Below are positions 1 through 7,326 of a stretch of DNA of 25,607 nt, piece after piece (positions within the stretch are counted from its first letter, which is position 1; the number at the start of each line of letters is the position of its first letter). A program made the translations under genes and the position numbers. Source of the stretch: JBGPHT01 sp041484525 (GTDB taxonomy: Bacteria; Acidobacteriota; Terriglobia; Bryobacterales; Bryobacteraceae); contig JBGPHT010000105.1 in NCBI GenBank assembly GCA_041484525.1, positions 1-25,607 of the forward strand. Direction: 5' to 3'. A model generated the notes under the pieces. That model had not been told where the DNA came from, ran no database searches, and worked only from the letters and a program-made list of their open reading frames with translations.

Positions 1-116
1 CATTTGCGGAAACGAGCGACCAAGGAACCCGGGCGCATTTCGCCGATCTGGGCGAGTTGGGATTTCAACTGGTCGCGTTGAGCGAGCAGAGCGTTCCGGT
101 CAGGAGAAGTGGGCAT
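1..116 (-). CDS. DUF6788-type small protein, N-terminal part (cut by window edge)
   Basis: The minus strand opens with ATG at 116-114 and stays open to the edge, giving 38 residues and the first two bases of a further codon that fits Cys. The start reads MPTSPDRNALLAQRDQLK, a predicted helix rich in Gln, Leu and Lys, followed by IGEMRPGSLVARFRK. The MRPGSLV-R-RK block, normally followed by a CGKPxCxC cysteine cluster, is the signature I know from DUF6788 proteins, short proteins of unknown function that I recall often lying beside insertion-sequence transposases. The cysteine cluster and any transposase would lie outside the window. A palindromic promoter lies just upstream. Family assignment rests on this one motif. 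Confidence 0.6.
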   Translation of the reverse strand, partial: MPTSPDRNALLAQRDQLKSQLAQIGEMRPGSLVARFRK

Positions 117-123
117 AGATCGC

Positions 124-159
124 CTGACAGCATTATATACTGTCAGAAGTAGGGCCCAA
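124..159 (-). promoter_or_regulatory. Promoter with overlapping palindromic operator for the DUF6788-type gene
   Basis: On the minus strand TATAAT (137-132) lies 16 bases downstream of TTGGGC (159-154), a fair sigma-70 pair that would start transcription about 10 bases before the ATG at 116. A perfect 7-base inverted repeat, CTGACAG (124-130) and CTGTCAG (140-146), brackets the -10 box. Its position suggests a repressor site. The repeat is directly visible; its regulatory role is inferred. Confidence 0.4.
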
Positions 160-228
160 CCTACGCCCCAATGCTGGTTAACGGGTTTCCATCATTCTGC
201 GGTCGTGCACCCCAAGATACCCCTCGCT

Positions 229-257
229 TTGACAGTGCAACAGGCGTAAAATCCAAT
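229..257 (+). promoter_or_regulatory. Candidate sigma-70 promoter for the YbaK-type gene
   Basis: A perfect TTGACA (229-234) is followed after 17 bases by TCCAAT (252-257). An alternative -10, TAAAAT (247-252), would leave a 12-base spacer, which is too short for a standard promoter. Transcription would begin near 264, leaving a leader of about 11 bases that just contains the GGAGG at 262-266. Confidence 0.4.
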
Positions 258-274
258 CAGCGGAGGTTTGTACA

Positions 275-763
275 ATGCCGCTGTCAGAAGAAATCCGTCG
301 TTTCCTCGATTCCCACCATGCCGAATATACTGTGACGGCCCACCCGACCGCGTTCACGGCTCGCGAGACCGCGGCGGCGGAGCACCTGCCCCCACGAGAG
401 GTGGCAAAGACCGTCGTGGTGTTCGGCGATGGAGACTACCATATCATCGTCGTACCCGCGAACCGGGTTGTCGATTTTCAGGAGGCGCGGCCGGCGCTCG
501 GGTTGTCACACGTGCGGCTTGCGACCGAAGCCGAACTCGGCAAGCTGTTTCCCGGATGCGAATTGGGCGCCATGCCGCCCTTCGGAAACCTCTACGGCTT
601 CCCCGTATACCTCGACGGCGCTCTCGCCGGCGAGAAAACGATCGCGTTCAATGCCGGAACGCATCGTGAGGTAATTCACATGCGCACCGCATTGTTCCGC
701 AAGTTGGTGAACCCGACTATCGTCTCGCTGGCCAGGGAAGCAGCCATGCGGCACGGCTGGTAA
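275..763 (+). CDS. YbaK/ProX-type aminoacyl-tRNA deacylase (trans-editing factor)
   Basis: A 162-residue protein of the YbaK/EbsC family, cytoplasmic enzymes that hydrolyse mischarged aminoacyl-tRNAs such as Cys- or Ala-tRNA(Pro) as free-standing editing factors. Visible family marks are the lysine in VAKTVVVF (Lys45), GAMPPFG (98-104), the YLDGAL segment, and the late AGTHREVIHM block (about 127-136). The length is normal for a single-domain member. GGAGG at 262-266 lies 8 bases before the ATG, which fixes the start. A small membrane protein and a UspA protein follow on the same strand and could be co-transcribed. The exact tRNA substrate cannot be read from the sequence; the family call is firm. 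Confidence 0.88.
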   Translation: MPLSEEIRRFLDSHHAEYTVTAHPTAFTARETAAAEHLPPREVAKTVVVFGDGDYHIIVVPANRVVDFQEARPALGLSHVRLATEAELGKLFPGCELGAMPPFGNLYGFPVYLDGALAGEKTIAFNAGTHREVIHMRTALFRKLVNPTIVSLAREAAMRHGW

Positions 764-805
764 GCCCTTCCGCATCTGATTTCCGTTGAAAGGAGGTGTT
801 GGTCC

Positions 806-958
806 ATGCATCTCGCTATTCGCCACCAAATCCACCGGCAGGAGGAACTGTTCCACAATGCGTTCTACAGCGCTATGCTGTCCGCCGGTTCGCTCATACT
901 CACGCTTCTAATCATTCTTTTGCTGTTCTTCGGCGTCTTCGTAATGCGGGCAACCTAG
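806..958 (+). CDS. Small single-pass membrane protein, 50 residues
   Basis: A short reading frame, easily missed because of its length, begins at ATG 806 and ends at TAG 956-958. It has one of the best ribosome-binding sites in the window: AAAGGAGG (789-796), 9 bases before the start. The N-terminal half is polar and rich in His, Arg, Gln and Glu (HLAIRHQIHRQEELFHN). It is followed by a hydrophobic run from about residue 24 to 46 (SLILTLLIILLLFFGVFV) and a short MRAT tail, so one transmembrane helix is predicted. It lies 42 bases after the deacylase gene and 43 before the UspA gene, on the same strand. I do not recognise a family. Function is unknown; a small membrane or stress-associated peptide is possible from context only. 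Confidence 0.7.
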   Translation: MHLAIRHQIHRQEELFHNAFYSAMLSAGSLILTLLIILLLFFGVFVMRAT

Positions 959-1001
959 CCGGCGCAGCACCCGCGTCCGCGCTAGAAACAGAGGTGCGGT
1001 T

Positions 1002-1880
1002 ATGGCCGATTTTTCGCGAATTCTGGTTCCAGTCGAGTTTTCGCCACGTTGCCAAGGCGCCGTGCAGTACGCCGAAGCCTTGGCCAGCCACTATCAAAGC
1101 AAGCTGTCTCTACTTCACGTTCTAATACCGCCGGTGGTGCCGTACGGCGCGGCGGAAGCCATGATGTATTCCGGGGTCGGCGATCTGAGCGCCGAAATGT
1201 TGGTGGAACGGCGGCAGATGCTGGATGAGTTCATGGTCGAGGAATTGAAAAACGTGCCGGTGGAGCGAGTCCTGTTGCAGGGCGATCCGGCGCGGGAAAT
1301 CGCTGATTATGCGGCCCGGCAGAACTGTGGTCTGATCGTGATGCCGACGCATGGCCACGGACCGTTCCGGCGTTTCCTGCTGGGTTCGGTAACGGCCAAA
1401 GTGCTGCACGATGCTCCCTGTCCGGTCTGGACGGGTCCGCACATGGAGCAGGCTCCACCGCATGCGGAAATCCAATTCCGGAGAATCCTGTGCGCCGTCG
1501 ATTTCGGATTGCAGAGCCGGCTGGTGCTCTGCTGGGCCGGGCAATTCGCGCGTGAATTCGGCGCGGCCTTGAGCATCGTGCACGTAATTCCGTTCACCTC
1601 GGTCCGTATGGGCAACTTCTATTTCGATCCCGACTGGCGGTTGGAGATGATCCGCCGGGCCCGGGAACGGATCGAATTTCTGAAAGACGACCTGCAGGTG
1701 GACGCCGAAGAACTCGTCGAGACCGGCGAGGTGGCCGCAGCCGTAAGTGAGGCGGCGCGGCAGTGCCATGCCGACCTGGTCGCGATCGGCCGGGGCCACG
1801 CGACTGGCGGGCCGGGGCGGCTGCGCGCCCATGCATACGCCATCCTGCGCGAGTCCCCCTGCCCGGTAGTGGCGATCTGA
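1002..1880 (+). CDS. Tandem universal stress protein (two UspA domains)
   Basis: A 292-residue cytoplasmic protein made of two UspA folds, about 1-146 and 155-292. Domain 1 begins FSRILVPVEFS and carries the nucleotide-binding loop as PTHGHGPFRRFLLGS followed by APCPV. Pro replaces the first Gly of the usual G-2X-G-9X-G(S/T) loop, but the rest is present, so ATP binding is plausible. Domain 2 begins FRRILCAVDFG and ends SPCPVVAI. Its loop is degenerate: GRGHATGGPGRLRAHAY lacks the final Gly-Ser, so it may not bind nucleotide. Such double-domain Usp proteins often form a pseudodimer. AGAGGTG lies just before the ATG at 1002. The physiological stress it answers is not readable here. Confidence 0.9.
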   Translation: MADFSRILVPVEFSPRCQGAVQYAEALASHYQSKLSLLHVLIPPVVPYGAAEAMMYSGVGDLSAEMLVERRQMLDEFMVEELKNVPVERVLLQGDPAREIADYAARQNCGLIVMPTHGHGPFRRFLLGSVTAKVLHDAPCPVWTGPHMEQAPPHAEIQFRRILCAVDFGLQSRLVLCWAGQFAREFGAALSIVHVIPFTSVRMGNFYFDPDWRLEMIRRARERIEFLKDDLQVDAEELVETGEVAAAVSEAARQCHADLVAIGRGHATGGPGRLRAHAYAILRESPCPVVAI

Positions 1881-1894
1881 AACTGCGCCGGGAA

Positions 1895-1900
1895 TACAAT
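1895..1900 (+). promoter_or_regulatory. TACAAT box, probable -10 of a near-leaderless promoter
   Basis: TACAAT ends 7 bases before the ATG at 1908. If used as a -10 hexamer it would place the transcript start at or within a base or two of the start codon. The nearby GGAG (1902-1905) is only two bases from the ATG, too close for a normal ribosome-binding site. No good -35 is visible. Confidence 0.35.
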
Positions 1901-1907
1901 CGGAGAC

Positions 1908-3077
1908 ATGCGTTGCGCATGCTCCATTCTTCTGCTGACCGTCGGCTTGGCGTTCGGCCAGTCCGGGCGCGTCGTGATCCAGGCGGGCACGGTTCTCGAT
2001 GGGAAGGGCGGCCTCCTCCGGAACCAGCAAATCGTGGTCGAGGGCGGTAAGATCCGCTCGGACGCGGCGGGCAAGGCGAAGGCCGATTACGACCTGAGCT
2101 GCGCCACCGTCATGCCGGGGTGGATCGACACGCACGTCCACCTCAACTGGCACTTCGATTCCAATCACAAACTGGTTAACGGGCGTGAGCCGGCGGAAGA
2201 TGCGCTGAAGGCTACGGCTGAAAATGCGCGCGCGACGCTTGCTGCCGGCTTCACCACGGTACAGAGCGTGGGCGCGGGGGTGGACGCCACAGTGCGCGAC
2301 AAGATCACGGCGGGCGAACTGCCGGGGCCGAGAATTCTTACGTCGCTGCGGCAGATCAACGACCGCTCCGGCGATCCCGAGGCGCTGCGCGCGTTGGTTC
2401 GCACAACCAAAAACGAAGGCGCGAACGTGATCAAGCTGTTCGCCACCACTGGCCTGGGAGCGGGCGGCAGCCAGACCATGACGGACGAGCAATTGCAGGC
2501 GGTGTGCAGCGAAGCCAAGGCTGCCGGTCTGAGGGCGGTGGTGCATGCCATCGGCGATAAAGGTGCGCGCGCCGCGGTGCTGGCGGGGTGCACGTCGATC
2601 GAGCACGGCACGTTTCTGGAGGACGCGACGCTCGATCTGATGAAGCTGCGCGGCACGTATTTCGATCCGAATCTCCTGGTGCTGCACAACTACCTCGATG
2701 ACCTGCCCAGCTTCAATTTCAACGAGCAGACCGGAGCCACGCTCCGCAAAGGCCTGGCGCCGACCGAAGAGGTATTGCAGCGGGCGCGGAAGCGCGGTCT
2801 GAAAATCGTGTTCGGCACTGACGCCGTGGCTGGGGCGCATGGCCGCAATGCCGAGGAGTTCGTCTACCGCGTCAAGGATGCGCACGAGAAACCGATGGAT
2901 GCGATTGTGAGTGCGACATCAGTGTCCGCCGAATCGCTGGGGCTGGGAAAGGAGATCGGCACCATCGCGCCCGGCTTCCAGGCGGACCTGGTGGCGGTGG
3001 ATGGCGATCCGCTGTCGGACATCACGGCGGTACGCCGCGTGGTGTTCGTGATGAAGGGCGGGAAGGCGTTACACTAG
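1908..3077 (+). CDS. Secreted metal-dependent amidohydrolase (imidazolonepropionase/prolidase-like)
   Basis: A 389-residue amidohydrolase-superfamily enzyme. A short signal peptide (about 1-18, hydrophobic ILLLTVGLAFG) points to export. A beta-sandwich segment (GTVLDGKGG) precedes the barrel. Metal ligands are visible: His76 and His78 in DTHVHL, the probable carboxylated Lys176 in VIKLFATTG, His213 in VVHAIGD, His233 in IEHGTF and Asp305 in FGTDA. This set matches the family that includes Xaa-Pro and Xaa-Arg dipeptidases and imidazolonepropionase-like proteins. The C-terminus has the usual GTIAPGFQADLVAVDGDPL. The protease gene follows 20 bases downstream, so a role in trimming exported dipeptides is reasonable but inferred. 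The only in-frame start giving a signal peptide is ATG 1908. Confidence 0.85.
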   Translation: MRCACSILLLTVGLAFGQSGRVVIQAGTVLDGKGGLLRNQQIVVEGGKIRSDAAGKAKADYDLSCATVMPGWIDTHVHLNWHFDSNHKLVNGREPAEDALKATAENARATLAAGFTTVQSVGAGVDATVRDKITAGELPGPRILTSLRQINDRSGDPEALRALVRTTKNEGANVIKLFATTGLGAGGSQTMTDEQLQAVCSEAKAAGLRAVVHAIGDKGARAAVLAGCTSIEHGTFLEDATLDLMKLRGTYFDPNLLVLHNYLDDLPSFNFNEQTGATLRKGLAPTEEVLQRARKRGLKIVFGTDAVAGAHGRNAEEFVYRVKDAHEKPMDAIVSATSVSAESLGLGKEIGTIAPGFQADLVAVDGDPLSDITAVRRVVFVMKGGKALH

Positions 3078-3097
3078 ACTTCCGGAGGTTTCTCCAA

Positions 3098-6000
3098 ATG
3101 AAGTTTCCGACCCTCTTAGCCGCTTTGTGCGCTGCGGCGCCGATGTTCGGCGCGACCGGAACGCTGCACTTGCTGCAGCGGCCGGCGATGAACCAAAACC
3201 AGATCGTGTTCGCGTATGCGGGAGACCTGTGGAGCGTCGCGCGCGCGGGCGGCGTGGCCGCGCGCCTCACGGGAGGTGCGGGCGCGGAATCCACGCCCGT
3301 CTTTTCGCCCGACGGGAAAACGGTCGCGTTCTCCGGCGAGTACGACGGCAACGTGGACGTGTTCACCGTCCCGGTAACCGGCGGCGTGCCCAAGCGCATC
3401 ACCTATCATCCGGACGCGGACCGCGTGGTGGGATGGACTCCCGACGGCCAGCGCCTCCTGTTCCGTTCGGGCCGCGACGCCTATTCGCGGTTCACGCGGC
3501 TCTATACGGTTTCGTCCGAAGGCGGGCTCCCCGAAGCGCTGCCGCTGCCCATGGCCTTCACCGGCTCCTATTCGCCGGATGCGAAGCGCATGGCCTACCA
3601 GCCACTGGATGGCGGGCAGTTCGCGGCCGATGGCAATAACTTCGTTTCCTGGAAGCGGTATCGCGGCGGGCGCGCGAGCTACATCTGGCTGGTTAACTTC
3701 ACGGACCTTTCCACGGTCAAGCTTCCGCGCACCGACTCCAACGACTTCTGCCCGATGTGGATCGGCGACAAGGTGTACTTCCTCTCCGATCGCGAAGGGC
3801 CGGTGACGCTCTACCGCTACGATCCGCAGGGTAAGCAGGTAACGAAGCTGCTCGACAACAAAGGGAAGGACATGGTGTACGCCGTCGCGGGACCGGGCGG
3901 CATCATCTACGAGCAGTTCGGCCAGATCCACATTTATGAGATGTCGAACGGCAAGGAACATCAAGTGCCGATCGAAATTGCGGCGGACCTGACGGAAGTG
4001 CGGCCGCGGTTCCAGAACGCGGCGCGGGAGATCCGCGACATCCGGATCTCGCCCACGGGAGTGCGCGCGGTGTTCGAAGCCCACGGCGAGATTCTCACGG
4101 CGCCGGCGGAGAAAGGCGACATCCGCAACCTGACGAACACGCCCGGCGTAATGGAGCGGTCTCCGATGTGGTCGCCGGACGGGCGGTCGATCGCGTATTT
4201 TTCGGACGAGTCGGGCGAGTACGCGCTGCACGTGAAGGCGCAGAACGGCGAGGGGGAAGCGAAGAAGATTGCGCTGGCCGGGAAGGCGGCGTATTACTTC
4301 GCGCCCAAATGGTCGCCCGACAGCAAGCGCATCGCGTTCCATGACAACCAGCTCAACCTGTGGGACGTGGAGATCGCGTCGGACAAAATGACGAAGATCG
4401 ATACCGACTATTACTACGATTTGGAGCGGGACGTCGCGTGGTCGGGCGATTCCAAATGGATCGCGTACTCCAAGTCGCTGCCGAACCGGCTGCACGGCAT
4501 CCTTATATACGGGGTCGATAGCGGGAAGAGCACGCAGGTCACCGACGGCCTCAGCGATGCGCGCTACCCGGCCTTCGACCGCGACGGGCAGTACCTGTAC
4601 TTCACGGCCAGCACGAATTATGGACCCACCTCGAGCGGTCTCGATATGACGAGTGACGAGCACGAAGTCACTCGCAGCGTCTACCTGGCGGTGCTGCCGA
4701 ACAACGCGGCCTCGCCGCTCGCGCCCGAGAGCGATGAGGAGAAGCCTGCGGATCAGCAGGCAGCGGGTGAAGGCGCCCCAGCCGGTGGGGGACGCGGCGG
4801 TGCGGCGGCGAATACGCCTCCCAAGCCGGTGCGCATCGATTTCGACAAGCTCGACCATCGCATCGTTTCGCTGCCCCTTCCCGCGCGGGCATACACCAAC
4901 CTGCAGGCGGGACGGCCGGGCGTGGTGTATGTAGTCGAGAGCGGCGCCGCCGGGGGGCGCGGCGCGGGCTTCGGCCGCGGCAGCACGCTCTCGAAGTTCG
5001 ACCTGAAGACGCGGAAGACCGAGAAACTGGCAGACTCCATCGCGTCCTTCGACCTTTCGGCGAACGGCGACAAGATGCTGCTGCGCATGGGCGGCGGTGG
5101 CGGGCGCGGGGGACGTGGAGCAGCGACCGCGGCCGGTGCGGCGCCTCCGCAGTACGTAATCGTTTCGGCGGCGGCGCCCCTGAAGCCGGGCGAGGGCGCG
5201 CTGCGGCTGACCGACTTGGAGGTCAATGTCGACCCCATCGCCGAGTGGAAGCAGATGTACCACGAGGTTTGGCGCATCGAGAAGAGCTACTTCTACGATC
5301 CCAACCTGCACGGCGTGAACGTGGCGGACGCCGAGAAGGAGTACGAAAAGTACCTGGATTCGCTGGGCTCGCGCTCCGACCTGAACTACATCATCCACGA
5401 CATGATCAGCGACATGACGGTGGGGCATCTCCGCGGAGGCGGCGGCAACATCCCGCAGGCGAAGGCCGTGCCCGGTGGCCTGCTGGGCGCGGATTACGAG
5501 ATCGCGGGCGGGCGGTATCGCATCCGGAAGCTCTACAGCGGCGAGAGTTGGAATCCGCAATTGCGCGGGCCGCTCGCCGAGCCCGGACTGAACGTGAACC
5601 CAGGCGACTACCTCCTGGCCATCAACGGGCAGGAGCTGGTGGCGGGCGACGACGTGTCGCGGCTACTCGAAAACACGGCTGATAAACGCGTGCTGCTGAA
5701 GATTGCCGCCGATGCCGCGGGCGCCAATGCCCGCGAGATCACGGTGGTTCCGGTGGCCAGCGAAACGCAGTTGCGGCACCAGGCATGGGTGGAAGGCAAT
5801 CGCCGCAAGGTGGATGAGCTGACCGGCGGCAAGCTGGCCTACATTTACATGCCGGACACGGGACAGGGCGGATTGACCAGCTTCACGCGCTACTACTTTG
5901 CGCAGGTGGAAAAGCAGGGCGCGATCATCGACGACCGTTTCAACGCCGGCGGACAGGCTGCCGATTACGTAATCGACGTTCTGACGCGGCCGTTGCAGGG

Positions 6001-6478
6001 CTGGTGGAGTTCGCGCTACGGCGCCATCTACCGCACGCCCGCGGCGGCGATCTTCGGACCGAAGGTGATGGTGATCAACGAATTCGCCGGCTCGGGCGGC
6101 GACATGATGCCATGGATGTTCCGCCGTACCAAGGTTGGCACGCTGGTCGGCAAGCGGACGTGGGGCGGACTGGTGGGTGTTTCGCAGTACCCGACCCTGA
6201 TGGATGGCGGTACCGTCACGTCGCCGAATTTCGCGTTCTTCAATCCCGATGGCCAGTGGGACGTGGAGAATAAGGGCGTGGCGCCCGACATCGAAGTGGA
6301 CATGGATCCCAAGATGGTGCGGGAGGGCCGCGACCCGCAATTGGAACGTGCGGTGGCGGTGGCGATGGAGCAGATGAAAACCAACCCCGTGCCGCAGCCG
6401 AATCGGCCGCCCTATCCGAATTACCAACGGACGATCGCCGCGCCCACGCGGACCAGCGGGGCCGCCGGGCAGAAGTGA
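3098..6478 (+). CDS. Secreted tricorn-like S41 peptidase
   Basis: A 1126-residue exported protease. After a signal peptide (about 1-18) come PD40/WD40-like propeller repeats (FSPDGKTVAFSG, WSPDGRSIAYFS, WSPDSKRIAFHD), then the tricorn core, a PDZ domain (about 800-900) and the C-terminal S41 catalytic domain. Against Thermoplasma tricorn (Ser745, His746, Ser965, Glu1023), His777, Ser999 (AGSGGD) and Glu1057 (VENKGVAPDIEVD) fit with nearly the same spacing. The residue before His777 is Gly instead of Ser, and the one after Ser999 is Gly instead of Asp. Gly/Arg-rich low-complexity inserts occur at about 555-572, 618-628 and 664-682. GGAGG (3084-3088) precedes the ATG, and a GGAG/CTCC mini-hairpin surrounds it. 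The stop codon overlaps the next gene. Likely role: cutting oligopeptides outside the cytoplasm. Confidence 0.9.
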   Translation: MKFPTLLAALCAAAPMFGATGTLHLLQRPAMNQNQIVFAYAGDLWSVARAGGVAARLTGGAGAESTPVFSPDGKTVAFSGEYDGNVDVFTVPVTGGVPKRITYHPDADRVVGWTPDGQRLLFRSGRDAYSRFTRLYTVSSEGGLPEALPLPMAFTGSYSPDAKRMAYQPLDGGQFAADGNNFVSWKRYRGGRASYIWLVNFTDLSTVKLPRTDSNDFCPMWIGDKVYFLSDREGPVTLYRYDPQGKQVTKLLDNKGKDMVYAVAGPGGIIYEQFGQIHIYEMSNGKEHQVPIEIAADLTEVRPRFQNAAREIRDIRISPTGVRAVFEAHGEILTAPAEKGDIRNLTNTPGVMERSPMWSPDGRSIAYFSDESGEYALHVKAQNGEGEAKKIALAGKAAYYFAPKWSPDSKRIAFHDNQLNLWDVEIASDKMTKIDTDYYYDLERDVAWSGDSKWIAYSKSLPNRLHGILIYGVDSGKSTQVTDGLSDARYPAFDRDGQYLYFTASTNYGPTSSGLDMTSDEHEVTRSVYLAVLPNNAASPLAPESDEEKPADQQAAGEGAPAGGGRGGAAANTPPKPVRIDFDKLDHRIVSLPLPARAYTNLQAGRPGVVYVVESGAAGGRGAGFGRGSTLSKFDLKTRKTEKLADSIASFDLSANGDKMLLRMGGGGGRGGRGAATAAGAAPPQYVIVSAAAPLKPGEGALRLTDLEVNVDPIAEWKQMYHEVWRIEKSYFYDPNLHGVNVADAEKEYEKYLDSLGSRSDLNYIIHDMISDMTVGHLRGGGGNIPQAKAVPGGLLGADYEIAGGRYRIRKLYSGESWNPQLRGPLAEPGLNVNPGDYLLAINGQELVAGDDVSRLLENTADKRVLLKIAADAAGANAREITVVPVASETQLRHQAWVEGNRRKVDELTGGKLAYIYMPDTGQGGLTSFTRYYFAQVEKQGAIIDDRFNAGGQAADYVIDVLTRPLQGWWSSRYGAIYRTPAAAIFGPKVMVINEFAGSGGDMMPWMFRRTKVGTLVGKRTWGGLVGVSQYPTLMDGGTVTSPNFAFFNPDGQWDVENKGVAPDIEVDMDPKMVREGRDPQLERAVAVAMEQMKTNPVPQPNRPPYPNYQRTIAAPTRTSGAAGQK

Positions 6479-7326
6479 ATCGTCCGCCGCGGATCGTGGT
6501 GGTCGGGAGCGCAAACGTGGACCTGACCACCATCATCGATCGGTTCCCTCGTCCCGGCGAAACGATTTTCGGCCGCGAGTTTCACCTGGGATTCGGCGGC
6601 AAAGGCGCGAACCAGGCTGTCGCGGCGCGCCTCTGCGGGGCGGACGTGGCGATGGTGGCGCGCGTCGGCGACGACCTGTTCGGTCCCGCGACCATCCAGA
6701 ACTTCAAGCAGCGCGGCATCGACGCCACGCACGTCCAGATCACCCCCGGCGTTTCGAGCGGTGTGGCGCCGATCTTTGTGGATAGCTCCGGGCAGAACCG
6801 GATCCTGGTGGTGAAGGGTGCCAACGACGCGCTCCTCCCGGCCGATGTGGATCGCGCCGCGGACGTATTGCGCAGCGCGGATTGCATCGTGCTGCAACTC
6901 GAAGTGCCCCTCGATACGGTGTACTACACGCTTCGCCTGGCCCGGAAACACGGCGTGCGGACGATTCTGAATCCGGCGCCGGCACAGGCGCTGGACCTGG
7001 CGGAAGTGGCGAACGCCGATTACGTGATTCCGAACGAGACCGAGGCGGAGGCGCTCGAAGGCGCGACCGTGCGACGCCTCATCGTGACTCTGGGCGCGAA
7101 CGGAGCGCGTTGTGGGACGGAGCACTATCCGGCCTACCCGGTGAAGCCGGTCGATACCTCGGGCGCGGGAGATGCGTTCATCGGAGCCTTCGCGTGTTTT
7201 CTGGCGGAAGGGTGTGAAGAGGCGGAGTCGATCCGGCGCGCGAATGTGTACGCGGCGCTGTCGACGATGGCGGTCGGGACGCAGAAATCGTTCGTGACAC
7301 GCGAGGCGCTAGAACTGCATTACTGA
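6475..7326 (+). CDS. PfkB/ribokinase-family sugar kinase (compact)
   Basis: A 283-residue cytoplasmic kinase of the PfkB family, closest in motif pattern to ribokinase, which phosphorylates ribose or a similar sugar with ATP. The N-terminal GSANVDL, the substrate and dimer motif GGKGANQAVAARL (about 41-53), and the C-terminal DTSGAGDAFIGAF with its catalytic Asp are intact, so activity is expected. The start is GTG 6475 inside GTGA, overlapping the protease stop by four bases, which suggests translational coupling. Between NETEAEALEG and RLIVTLGANGA only a few residues remain where ribokinase normally has a helix of some 17-18 residues; total length is about 25 below E. coli RbsK. It ends convergent with the D-aminoacylase gene, overlapping by 7 bases. 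Substrate could equally be another pentose or nucleoside. Confidence 0.85.
   Translation: MNRPPRIVVVGSANVDLTTIIDRFPRPGETIFGREFHLGFGGKGANQAVAARLCGADVAMVARVGDDLFGPATIQNFKQRGIDATHVQITPGVSSGVAPIFVDSSGQNRILVVKGANDALLPADVDRAADVLRSADCIVLQLEVPLDTVYYTLRLARKHGVRTILNPAPAQALDLAEVANADYVIPNETEAEALEGATVRRLIVTLGANGARCGTEHYPAYPVKPVDTSGAGDAFIGAFACFLAEGCEEAESIRRANVYAALSTMAVGTQKSFVTREALELHY

Noticed and set aside
1122..2885. Long minus-strand open frame of 587 codons
   Set aside because: It lies antisense to the UspA and amidohydrolase genes, both with clear motifs; its His/Arg/Ala-rich translation shows no domain. A GC-rich shadow.
3116..5560. Long minus-strand open frame of 814 codons
   Set aside because: Antisense of the tricorn-like protease; Arg/Val-rich with no motif. 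High GC keeps this frame open.
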